32,898 bases of DNA from CAYVUI01 sp964454745 (GTDB lineage: Bacteria; Planctomycetota; Phycisphaerae; Sedimentisphaerales; Anaerohalosphaeraceae), in assembly GCA_964454745.1 (NCBI GenBank), contig CAYVUI010000042.1:1-32898 (forward strand), in the 5' to 3' direction. Positions 1-6,839 of this stretch are shown piece after piece (the first letter of the stretch is position 1; the number at the start of each line of letters is the position of its first letter). The notes beneath the pieces are model-generated. The model had not been told where the DNA came from. It worked only from the letters and a program-made list of their open reading frames with translations, and did no database searches. The position numbers and the translations under genes were made by a program.

Positions 1-741
1 CTTTTTGACCTGCTTTTCATGCATAATCACCCGGTCCGCTACGGTAAATACGCTTGCCAGTTCATGGGTCACGATAACAAAGGTCATTTTCAGGCCCTGG
101 GCGAGGTTAAGGATCAGGTTGTCCAGGTCCGCGGAAGTGACCGGGTCCAGGCCTGCCGAGGGCTCATCGAGGAAAAGAATCGCAGGGTCAAGCACCATCG
201 CGCGGGCAATGGCAGCCCGTTTCTGCATCCCGCCGCTAAGCTCATTGGGCAAGTGGTTCTCATACCCTTTAAGCCCGACCAGGTCCAGCTTCATCGATGC
301 GATCAGGTTCATCGTCTCCACAGGCAGATCGGTGTGTTCTTCGAGGGCAAGACGCATGTTTTCAATCAGCGTCAGCGAGCCGAAAAGGGCACCGTTCTGG
401 AACATCACCCCGAAGGACTTCAAAATCTCAGATCGTTCTTTGTCATTTGCGGAAACCAGATCCCTGTCCTGGATCAGGATTTTACCTGCCATAGGATACT
501 GTAAACCAATCATGTGCTTTAGCAGCGTACTTTTTCCACATCCCGAGCCGCCGAGGATGGCGAAAACCTCGCCGCGATAAATATCAAATGTAATGTCATC
601 GATAATCACTTCATCCTCATACCCCGCGGTGAGATTCTCGACACGAATGATCACTTCCTGATCTTGGTCACGATCCTGGGAAATCCCGTCTACGGTCGCT
701 TTTTGCGGCAAGCTTTGATTTTGCTCACTTCCTGATACCAT
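1..741 (-). CDS. mlaF: MlaF-like ABC transporter ATPase (3' end cut by window edge)
   Basis: This is the ATP-binding subunit of an MlaFEDB-type phospholipid transporter that moves lipids between the inner and outer membranes. It starts at an ATG at 741 and runs in frame for 247 codons to base 1, where the window cuts it. All ABC ATPase motifs are visible: Walker A GGSGCGKST (residues 64-72), a Q-loop in VMFQNG, the signature LSGGM, Walker B ILFLDEPSAGLD, and the switch histidine in VTHE. The FQNGALF and DEPSAGLDP forms fit the Mla/Ttg2A subfamily better than importer ATPases. It lies 3 bp downstream of the MlaE-like permease gene on the same strand, so the two are almost certainly co-transcribed. 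About the first 30 residues are a charged, Gln-rich extension before the ABC domain. The substrate is inferred from the family. Confidence 0.9.
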   Translation of the reverse strand, partial: MVSGSEQNQSLPQKATVDGISQDRDQDQEVIIRVENLTAGYEDEVIIDDITFDIYRGEVFAILGGSGCGKSTLLKHMIGLQYPMAGKILIQDRDLVSANDKERSEILKSFGVMFQNGALFGSLTLIENMRLALEEHTDLPVETMNLIASMKLDLVGLKGYENHLPNELSGGMQKRAAIARAMVLDPAILFLDEPSAGLDPVTSADLDNLILNLAQGLKMTFVIVTHELASVFTVADRVIMHEKQVKK

Positions 742-744
742 ACG

Positions 745-1908
745 TTATATCCCCAGGTGATAAAAAAGAACCTGAAATACACCCTCCGCCGCGATGATCA
801 GCACAATGCTCGTCACCACCGCCTGCGTGGCCGCGTCACCTACAGCACTGGCCCCGGTTTTGGTTTCCATCCCGCGGAGGCATCCGACTGTTGAAATAAT
901 CATCCCGAAAACCATCGCCTTGAACAGTCCCCCGTAAATGTCCGAAAAATTCAGTGCCCCCCGCACACGCTCGGCATAGGTAACCACCGGGATCCCCATC
1001 GACAGCAGCACCACCCCGGCTCCGAAAAGACCCGCAATATTGGTAACAATCGCCAATAGCGGCGTCATCACCGTTGTTGCCAGCACCCGGGGAACCACGA
1101 GAAACCGCACCGGATCGATATTCATCGTATACAGGGCGTCGAGTTCCTCGTTGATCTTCATCGTCCCTATTTCCGCTGCAAAAGAACTGCCGCTGCGGCC
1201 CGAGAGGATCACAGCCGTAATAAACGGCCCGAGCACCCGCACGATCGAAATCGCCGCCATATTCGCGACATAAATCTCCGCACCAAACTGTTCGAGCGTA
1301 ATCACGCCTGTATAAGCCAAAATCAGCCCGAAAAGAATGCCCACAAGCGTCATGATTCCCACCGCGTTGACCCCGGTACGCTCGGAGACGATAAACGTCT
1401 CCTTCCAGCGGGTTCCCCACGGCATCAGCAGGGCTCGGAGAACCTTGACAAACGTTTCGCCAAGGAATTCCACGACGGTATAGATATCGTTTCCGATGGT
1501 GACAGTCGCCTCGCCGACCTGGCGGGCAATGCTGATATTCTTACGCGGCTGGATTTTACGGTCCAGGAACTTCTCAGTATCAAACCGGCCGAGCATATCC
1601 CGGTATTTCTCGCTGAGCCCTGTAATCTGGTACTCAAATTCCTGCTCTTCGGATCGAACTTCAAGGTCGAAAAGCAGGCTCAGTCCCGCGGTATCGCAGT
1701 ATTTCAGGTTCTCGGCATTGATGAGGATTTTCTCGGGACGGGCCTTTTTGATGGCTTTTTTCATCCGGTTCCAAAACCGGGCAGTGGAATGCACATCCAG
1801 CCGTTCGGGCAGCCGCACACGGATCGAGCCACCCCCGGTGATCTCAATCCCCGCCTGGCGGTCGTCTTTCTGCGGATGGTTTCCTATTTTAGCTCCGCGC
1901 TCCGTCAT
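745..1908 (-). CDS. mlaE: MlaE-family lipid transporter permease with N-terminal STAS domain
   Basis: This 387-residue protein joins two parts that are separate in enterobacteria. Residues about 20-115 resemble a STAS/MlaB domain (IRVRLPERLDVHSTARFWN, then LKYCDTAGLSLLFDLE). Residues about 130-387 are an MlaE/DUF140 permease with several hydrophobic helices and the typical segments GRSGSSFAAEIGTMKINEELDAL and GASAVGDAATQAVVTS. It should form the inner-membrane core of a phospholipid transporter with the ATPase encoded immediately downstream. The start is an ATG at 1908 with a purine-rich AGGAAGGG about 11 bases upstream. No periplasmic MlaD-type substrate-binding gene is visible; it would have to lie beyond the left edge. 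The family call is strong; the direction of transport is not readable from sequence. Confidence 0.9.
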   Translation of the reverse strand: MTERGAKIGNHPQKDDRQAGIEITGGGSIRVRLPERLDVHSTARFWNRMKKAIKKARPEKILINAENLKYCDTAGLSLLFDLEVRSEEQEFEYQITGLSEKYRDMLGRFDTEKFLDRKIQPRKNISIARQVGEATVTIGNDIYTVVEFLGETFVKVLRALLMPWGTRWKETFIVSERTGVNAVGIMTLVGILFGLILAYTGVITLEQFGAEIYVANMAAISIVRVLGPFITAVILSGRSGSSFAAEIGTMKINEELDALYTMNIDPVRFLVVPRVLATTVMTPLLAIVTNIAGLFGAGVVLLSMGIPVVTYAERVRGALNFSDIYGGLFKAMVFGMIISTVGCLRGMETKTGASAVGDAATQAVVTSIVLIIAAEGVFQVLFYHLGI

Positions 1909-2046
1909 TTACATAAATCCCTTCCTGGGCCTACATTTTATCGGATTTTACATGGACGGTATCCATTATGCAATCAATTTCCCGATTAGAGGATGTTGGG
2001 AACCCGAAAAGTCCACGATTTTTTGTCCAAACGGCATTTTTTCCTC

Positions 2047-2074
2047 TTGCAATGCCGATTTGGATGCCTATACT
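2047..2074 (+). promoter_or_regulatory. Sigma-70-type promoter for tRNA-Lys
   Basis: A -35-like TTGCAA (2047-2052) and a -10-like TATACT (2069-2074) are separated by 16 bases. The predicted start near 2081 lies about 36 bases upstream of the mature tRNA 5' end, a usual distance for a tRNA precursor. The assignment rests on consensus match and position only. Confidence 0.5.
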
Positions 2075-2116
2075 GGCTCGTTTGAACCTTCTGCCGGGCT
2101 TTGGCAGGGGGTAGCC

Positions 2117-2189
2117 GGGTGATTAGCTCAGCTGGTAGAGCAGCGGATTCTTAATCCGGAGGTCACAGGTTCGAATCCTGTATCACCCA
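2117..2189 (+). tRNA. tRNA-Lys (anticodon CTT)
   Basis: The sequence folds into a complete cloverleaf: acceptor GGGTGAT pairs with ATCACCC, the D-arm is GCTC/GAGC with loop AGCTGGTA, the anticodon loop is TTCTTAA, the variable loop has five bases, and the T-arm is ACAGG/CCTGT with loop TTCGAAT. The anticodon CTT at positions 34-36 reads the lysine codon AAG. The discriminator base is A and the 3' CCA is not encoded, so it must be added after transcription. The outermost anticodon-stem pair (27-43) is G-G instead of a Watson-Crick pair. The gene stands alone, with a promoter-like element just upstream. Confidence 0.95.
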
Positions 2190-2356
2190 TTTTCAGCCTG
2201 TCCAATCCTTGCTTCCAGTCACTTGAGGGCGTATTTTTCAAAGTTTCGGACTTTTTTTCATTTGAATCCTCCTTTTCGGCGTATAATACAGACACAGGCA
2301 GATTACAAACTGCAAGGCCCTCCAAGGGGCCTCATAAAAAGTCGAGGCATAAGGAT

Positions 2357-3064
2357 ATGGTTCGAAAGTCCTGTAAAAAACCCGGTTTTACGCTCATCGA
2401 GCTGTTGGTCGTAATCGCGATCATAGCCCTGTTAACAGGGATCTTGCTCCCCTCGCTTCGCACCGCAAAGGAGTACTCAAAGGGCGTTTATTGCGGCACC
2501 TCGATGCGAAACGCGATTATCGGCTGTCAGATGTACGCCGACCAATACCGCGGCTATGTACCTCCATATATGAATGAAAGGTACGCACTTTGGTGCCGAA
2601 ATCTCGCAATTGTGATGGATAACAACGAATATGTCGTTGGCGGAATCAAGCAAATAGAGGGCTATAAACCTCAGAATTACTGTCCCTCCGAAAAACGCAG
2701 AAGCGTTGTCACATTTGGAATCCATTATTACAACATAACGTCCCACTACTATTACCCCAGTGAGGATTCACCTTTTGCCGGCCCTGCCAAACTCGACCGC
2801 ATCCCGCAGAGCATGTACGTGATCGCTGACGGCAACGGGATGATCAATTCTCCGGATGATCCGGAATATGCATTCACTGAAGACCGGGATGGAGACGGAG
2901 TACTGGATTCAGCAGGGGCCTATTACTGGATATACAACGGCTTGATTACACGGCACCTGGGCAAGGCAAATTTCGCTTTTCCGGATGGCTCCGTAGACCG
3001 CAGGAAAGCGATTGACTGGGTCCTGAACACCAGGGGCCTCCGCGGCAAACCCCTGGCCCGTTAG
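2357..3064 (+). CDS. Prepilin-type protein with H-X9-DG C-terminal motif
   Basis: This 235-residue protein begins with a short basic leader and a type IV prepilin signal, GFTLIELLVVIAIIALLTG, cleaved by prepilin peptidase between Gly and Phe with Glu at mature position 5. Near the end it carries His, nine residues, then Asp-Gly (RHLGKANFAFPDGS). That is the H-X9-DG motif found on large families of pseudopilin-like proteins in Planctomycetes, Lentisphaerae and Verrucomicrobia. The mature part should be an inner-membrane-anchored periplasmic protein of unknown function. An EDRDGDGVLDSAG stretch resembles a calcium-binding loop. The start is an ATG at 2357; the nearest purine-rich motif (AAGGA at 2351-2355) is too close to be a good ribosome binding site. 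A clear TATAAT lies at 2282-2287 but has no well-spaced -35. Confidence 0.85.
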   Translation: MVRKSCKKPGFTLIELLVVIAIIALLTGILLPSLRTAKEYSKGVYCGTSMRNAIIGCQMYADQYRGYVPPYMNERYALWCRNLAIVMDNNEYVVGGIKQIEGYKPQNYCPSEKRRSVVTFGIHYYNITSHYYYPSEDSPFAGPAKLDRIPQSMYVIADGNGMINSPDDPEYAFTEDRDGDGVLDSAGAYYWIYNGLITRHLGKANFAFPDGSVDRRKAIDWVLNTRGLRGKPLAR

Positions 3065-3493
3065 GGGGGGCATCCACCGTATTTCGCCGCTGAAATTTTC
3101 ATAACAGAGATTGTCCAAAACCCAATATTTTCCTTCCCGAAAACCAAATAAATATTGCACTTCTTTTTGCCCCGTTTCCGGCTTTTCTGCAGCTTTACGC
3201 CAATCGTTATCGGCACTGCTGAATTAGAAGCCGTGATCTAATTGCGCCCGTTTGGAAAGAACAGGGATGTTTCTTATATTTTCAGTGATTCAAAAATCTG
3301 TTCTTTGTTAGTTGAAATCCTTTTTGCTGCGGCAGAGCGGACCGCGATAAAGATATCCCGGCATCTTTGAATGCCCGGACGAAGAAGTATGCTTCTCTAC
3401 GGTCCAGCTTATCGCATCTACGTTGTTTAAAAAATTCGTGTAAATCGTGGACCATTTATCGGTCGTTTCCCAGGCCGATAGGGGGTTACTCTG
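3065..3493 (+). other. Intergenic region ahead of pseudopilin pair
   Basis: No convincing ORF is present in this 429-base stretch. It ends in an imperfect 8-bp hairpin with arms at 3457-3464 and 3473-3480 (TATCGGTC/GGCCGATA, one G-T pair). The hairpin sits directly against the purine run AGGGGG (3480-3485) that serves as ribosome binding site for the next gene. This placement could let RNA structure limit translation; that is inference. Confidence 0.4.
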
Positions 3494-4003
3494 ATGAAGA
3501 TGAAATACGCGTTTACAATGGTTGAAATCTTGATTGTCGTGGTAATCATGGGAATCCTGGCTGCAATTGTGATTCCACAGTTCAGCTCTGCCAGTTCGCA
3601 GGCGCGGGAGACCTATCTTACCGAATCACTGGAAAATCTAAGGACCAAGGTCAGGATTTACCAGGCGGAGCATAACGGGCTGTTACCCGGACAGGAGGGG
3701 ACCTCGGCTGCACATATCACGCGGCAGACCAGTTCCCAGCGGTTCGCGGATGCCCTTTTGAATCGGACCAACGAAAACGGTCAGATCGGTGTCTCTTCAA
3801 AGCACCGTTTCGGACCTTATCTCGAGTGTCTGCCCGCCAATCCCTTTGTGACCCGAAATGCCGACCGCATTGAAATTGACGGCGAAGCCGGAAACGGCGA
3901 CCACGGCTGGCATCTGACAACAAAGGGCCGCAAAGCCGGGCATATCGCTCCCGATGACGCGGGTATCAATCCCTTTACAAATGTGACCCATGTGGACTAT
4001 TAA
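3494..4003 (+). CDS. GspG-like pseudopilin
   Basis: This 169-residue protein has a type IV prepilin N-terminus: basic MKMKY, cleavage after Ala in AFTMVEILIVVVIMGILAA, and Glu at mature position 5. A hydrophobic helix and a coiled stretch (SLENLRTKVRIYQAEHNGLLPGQ) follow. The layout matches type II secretion major-pseudopilin relatives, in which a short periplasmic domain follows the N-terminal helix. It would be assembled at the inner membrane as part of a pseudopilus or a related export machine. It shares the motifs H-x-x-LLPGQ and GPYxxxxPANPFV with the protein encoded 50 bp downstream, so the two are tandem relatives. The ATG at 3494 follows AGGGGG at 3480-3485. No secretin, ATPase or prepilin peptidase is encoded nearby. 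Confidence 0.85.
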   Translation: MKMKYAFTMVEILIVVVIMGILAAIVIPQFSSASSQARETYLTESLENLRTKVRIYQAEHNGLLPGQEGTSAAHITRQTSSQRFADALLNRTNENGQIGVSSKHRFGPYLECLPANPFVTRNADRIEIDGEAGNGDHGWHLTTKGRKAGHIAPDDAGINPFTNVTHVDY

Positions 4004-4017
4004 ACGTCCACATGGGT
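3986..4017 (+). terminator. Perfect 12-bp hairpin spanning a stop codon
   Basis: The arms ACCCATGTGGAC (3986-3997) and GTCCACATGGGT (4006-4017) are perfectly complementary around an 8-base loop that contains the TAA stop of the upstream pseudopilin (4001-4003). No T-run follows, so it is not a standard intrinsic terminator. It may protect mRNA 3' ends or tune the relative expression of the two pseudopilins. The pairing is directly visible; the role is inference. Confidence 0.5.
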
Positions 4018-4053
4018 ATTTGCTGTACCTATATGATTTCGAGGAATACGAAA

Positions 4054-4521
4054 ATGAAACGCAGAAAACCAAACCGAGTCGGATTTTCGCTGATTGAATT
4101 GTGCATTCTCTTTGTTGTGTTTGCACTGCTGGCCGCCGTTGTCGTGCCCAAGTTTTCCCAGGCACAGACCGAATCCAAGCTCACCGAGCTGGTCAGTTCA
4201 CTTCAGATGATGCGATCACAGATCGAGCTCTACAAGATTCAGCATGATGACCTTTTACCCGGTCAGCATCAGCAGGGCGGCAATATCGTCCCCGACGATT
4301 TTATCAATGCCCTGACAGTCAAATCGCCTATTGACGGCTTTGGACCCTATATATCCGCTGTTCCCGCCAATCCCTTTGTCGATGAACAGTACGCCACAAA
4401 AATCTATTTCTACGAGGGACGAAAAAACGACCGCCAGCAGTCCGATCAGTTCGGCTGGTGTTTTAACCTCCGAACCGGCGATTTCTACGCATGCAATTCC
4501 TCCAATCATATGAAATATTGA
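4054..4521 (+). CDS. GspG-like pseudopilin, tandem paralogue
   Basis: This 155-residue prepilin-like protein has basic leader MKRRKPNRVG and cleavage before FSLIE, with Glu at mature position 5 and hydrophobic helix LCILFVVFALLAAVVVPKF. The periplasmic part repeats elements of its upstream neighbour: HDDLLPGQ, FGPYISAVPANPFV and a terminal GWCFNLRTGDFYACNSS segment, where this copy carries Cys residues absent from the first. An in-frame ATG at 4012 lies inside the 3' arm of the intergenic hairpin and would add an odd Cys-rich peptide. The ATG at 4054 is preferred because GAGGA (4041-4045) lies 8 bases upstream and the leader then has normal prepilin length. It probably shares a transcript with the preceding gene. 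Confidence 0.85.
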   Translation: MKRRKPNRVGFSLIELCILFVVFALLAAVVVPKFSQAQTESKLTELVSSLQMMRSQIELYKIQHDDLLPGQHQQGGNIVPDDFINALTVKSPIDGFGPYISAVPANPFVDEQYATKIYFYEGRKNDRQQSDQFGWCFNLRTGDFYACNSSNHMKY

Positions 4522-4612
4522 GAAGATATCAAACGACGGTTCAAATCCAATGGTTTGGATCATGGCAGGATCATGCTGTTTCACGGATGTATTGCTCGAA
4601 GGAGTACTTCCT

Positions 4613-4783
4613 ATGTTTAGCAGAATCAAGTCAAGATCAGGACATTGCCGAGACGTAAGGTCCCGTTGTTTAGGCGAGCCAAAAGAGCCGCAAAACAGTC
4701 ACACGTCATCTGCCAGGCGTTTTGAGAACCAGAGAGCGTTCCTCGATCTGCTTCGCACGCACTGTGATAATAGTGTCCTATAA
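4613..4783 (+). CDS. Possible small basic protein, unrecognised
   Basis: This is a 56-codon ORF beginning MFSRIKSRSG, with a good ribosome binding site GAAGGAG (4598-4604) 8 bases before the ATG. The product would be basic and rich in Arg, Ser and Cys, with no recognisable domain. It lies between the pseudopilin pair and the terminator at 4817-4842. The sequence lacks the look of a folded protein, so it could equally be part of a non-coding transcript that ends at that terminator. Confidence 0.25.
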   Translation: MFSRIKSRSGHCRDVRSRCLGEPKEPQNSHTSSARRFENQRAFLDLLRTHCDNSVL

Positions 4784-4816
4784 TCGTAAACTCGTTACAA
4801 TCATTACAGCACATCT

Positions 4817-4842
4817 CGCCTCGGCCCGTCCGGGGCGTTTTT
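4817..4842 (+). terminator. Intrinsic (Rho-independent) terminator
   Basis: An 8-bp GC-rich stem, CGCCTCGG (4817-4824) with CCGGGGCG (4830-4837), encloses loop CCCGT and is followed directly by TTTTT (4838-4842). It ends transcription coming from the pseudopilin side and separates that unit from the signalling operon downstream. Confidence 0.8.
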
Positions 4843-4958
4843 GTTGGTTTCCCGCGTTAAGAAACACCTCTTTTCAGTCGAAATGAAACAAAGGACACGA
4901 AGCGATTTCGTACCCTGTTGGACAGTTAACCTTTGACCGTTGCAAACTGAGAGAATCT

Positions 4959-6392
4959 GTGCGATCCTATAAGTATATTCTTCATTTTCTGCTGCTGGCG
5001 ACAGTGCTGCTCGTCGTTCTTGGAAGAACGACCGCGATTTACCACGAGAGACTGTACGAATCATTCCTGACCGATTCAGTCGCCCTGGCGGTCCTTCTGG
5101 CGCTGACGGTGTTCCACCTGATTACCATCCGCGAACTCGACCGCCTGATCGGTTTCCTGTCCCGCAAATCCCGCCAGTGCGTCCATTCCACATTCCCGCT
5201 GCTCAAAGGCCTGTGCAACGCCATCAACGAATATACCTCGGGCCTGTACCAGCAAATAGAAACTATTGATAAAGACCTGAATTATCGTGATTTCCAGCTC
5301 AAAGTCCTCGAACGAAAAAAAGCCGACATCGAGGCGGTCATTTACAGCATTCACGATGCCGTTATCGTAACCGACGCCCTGGATCGTGTCATTATGGCCA
5401 ACAAGGCCGCCAGGCAGCTTCTTCATTTTGACATCGATGCCGACCGACCCCAGGCAGTGGACCAAATCATCGATAACCGGGAACTCATCCAATTCATCCA
5501 GCAGGCCCGCAGCAACAATGACCATCACATGACCGAGCAGATCACGATTCAGTCACGTGACAAAAATGTCATTTTTGACTGCATCATCTCGGGCATCAGC
5601 GACGATCTTGAACGTTTTTGCGGCCTGGTAACCGTTCTTCATGATATCACCGAAGAAACTGAAATCGCACAGATGAAGACAGATTTCGTTTCGCATGTCT
5701 CCCATGAACTCAAAACCCCGCTTGCCTCCATTCGCGCCTATTCCGAAATGCTCGTGGACGGCGAAGCCGCAGACGCGGAAACCATCTCGCAGTTCTGCAC
5801 GATCATTCAAAACCAGTCAGACCGCCTAAACGGACTGATTGAAGACATCCTGAGTATCACCAAGCTTGAATCCAACCTGATGACGATCCACAAAGTCCCC
5901 ATCAGCCTTGAAGAGCTCTGCCAGCAAACCATCAATATGCTTTCCACCCAGGCAAAAGAAAAGCAGATCACAGTCGAGCTCAATGTCTCCGCAGCCTGCG
6001 ACATCGCATTTGCGGACGCAGACCTGGTTTTACAGGTACTGATGAACCTGCTGAGTAATGCCATCAAGTATTCCCATGAAAAGGGACACGTAGATATCAG
6101 CATCAAAACGGATGAAATTCTCCAGACTGTCAGTGTCGAAGTAGCCGATAATGGGCTGGGGCTGACCCCGGAGGAAGCGGAACATGTCTTTGAAAAATTC
6201 TACCGGGCGGATTCTACGAAAAATTTTGCACAGGGAACCGGACTTGGACTTAATCTTGTCCGCCAGATAGTCGAGAAATTCCATCAGGGCCGTGTTTTTG
6301 TAATCTCACAGCCGGGCAGCGGAAGTACGTTTGGTTTTGAACTGCCCCTGGCCCAGCGGTCCAATAAAGCCCTGGTATCAATGAAAGGATAA
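4959..6392 (+). CDS. Membrane PAS-domain sensor histidine kinase
   Basis: This 477-residue kinase has two N-terminal membrane segments (about residues 6-23 and 40-58), a coiled linker, a PAS domain (about 120-230, starting IEAVIYSIHDAVIVTDALDR), a HisKA domain and a HATPase_c domain. The phospho-accepting histidine is H249 in SHELKTPLASIRAYSEML. The ATPase carries the N-box LMNLLSNAIKYS, G1 ADNGLGL, F-box FEKFYRAD and G2 GTGLGLNLV, so it is a complete WalK/PhoR-type kinase. It starts at a GTG at 4959 with a weak GAGAG nearby. The response regulator starts 2 bp after its stop, which makes the two a likely cognate pair. The signal is unknown; the periplasmic loop between membrane segments is short, so sensing may be via PAS or membrane. 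Confidence 0.92.
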   Translation: MRSYKYILHFLLLATVLLVVLGRTTAIYHERLYESFLTDSVALAVLLALTVFHLITIRELDRLIGFLSRKSRQCVHSTFPLLKGLCNAINEYTSGLYQQIETIDKDLNYRDFQLKVLERKKADIEAVIYSIHDAVIVTDALDRVIMANKAARQLLHFDIDADRPQAVDQIIDNRELIQFIQQARSNNDHHMTEQITIQSRDKNVIFDCIISGISDDLERFCGLVTVLHDITEETEIAQMKTDFVSHVSHELKTPLASIRAYSEMLVDGEAADAETISQFCTIIQNQSDRLNGLIEDILSITKLESNLMTIHKVPISLEELCQQTINMLSTQAKEKQITVELNVSAACDIAFADADLVLQVLMNLLSNAIKYSHEKGHVDISIKTDEILQTVSVEVADNGLGLTPEEAEHVFEKFYRADSTKNFAQGTGLGLNLVRQIVEKFHQGRVFVISQPGSGSTFGFELPLAQRSNKALVSMKG

Positions 6393-6394
6393 AC

Positions 6395-6775
6395 ATGGAT
6401 AAAAAAGCACTTGTTGTGGATGACGAAATTCATATTGTTCAGGTCGTTGCGATCAAGTTAAAAAATAACGGATATACCGTTTTTACGGCTGAAAACGGTT
6501 TGGAGGCTTACAAAACCGCTCTCGAACAGAATCCGGATGTAATTATCACAGATTACCAGATGCCCGGAATGACCGGCACGGAAATGATTGAAAAGCTCCG
6601 CACCCATCCGGACACGGCACATATCCCGGTAATCCTCCTTACGGCAAGAAGCTTTGCCCTCGATCCGGAAGTGCAGGAAAAGCTCAACATCTGTTCGTGC
6701 CTTTCCAAGCCGTTCTCGCCTCGTGAAGTCTTAAATACCGTTGAAGAAGTGCTCAAGCAGGGCGCCTCTGTTTAA
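6395..6775 (+). CDS. CheY-like single-domain response regulator
   Basis: This 126-residue protein is a stand-alone receiver domain. It has the acidic pair D9/D10 in VVDDE, the phosphorylation site D53 in IITDYQMPGMTG, the switch residue in LLTA and the conserved Lys in SKPFSP. There is no output domain, so it acts by protein-protein contact or as a phosphorelay intermediate. Its ATG follows the kinase stop by 2 bp, implying translational coupling. The next gene is an HD-GYP phosphodiesterase about 65 bp downstream, a plausible functional partner. Confidence 0.92.
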   Translation: MDKKALVVDDEIHIVQVVAIKLKNNGYTVFTAENGLEAYKTALEQNPDVIITDYQMPGMTGTEMIEKLRTHPDTAHIPVILLTARSFALDPEVQEKLNICSCLSKPFSPREVLNTVEEVLKQGASV

Positions 6776-6839
6776 GGCGGGACCCTGGGAAGCATAAGGA
6801 ACTCGAACCGACACCGATTGACCATCACAGGAAGGCAGC

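Noticed and set aside
5..580. Plus-strand ORFs at the left edge
   Set aside because: The opposite strand encodes an intact MlaF-like ATPase with all ABC motifs over the same bases.
2128..2325. Minus-strand ORF containing GDTGFEPVTS
   Set aside because: It is antisense to tRNA-Lys. This peptide is a well-known spurious product of reading tRNA genes backwards.
3429..3451. Segment with ATTCGTGTAAATCGTGG, resembling an intergenic repeat phrase seen in other genomes
   Set aside because: There is only one copy in the window, so repetition cannot be shown here.
4012..4053. Upstream ATG start for the second pseudopilin
   Set aside because: It lies in the arm of a 12-bp hairpin, lacks a ribosome site and gives an odd leader; the ATG at 4054 fits better.
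4560..4800. A c-di-GMP riboswitch ahead of the signalling operon
   Set aside because: I looked for the GEMM-I conserved core and did not find it, and a terminator separates this stretch from the kinase gene.
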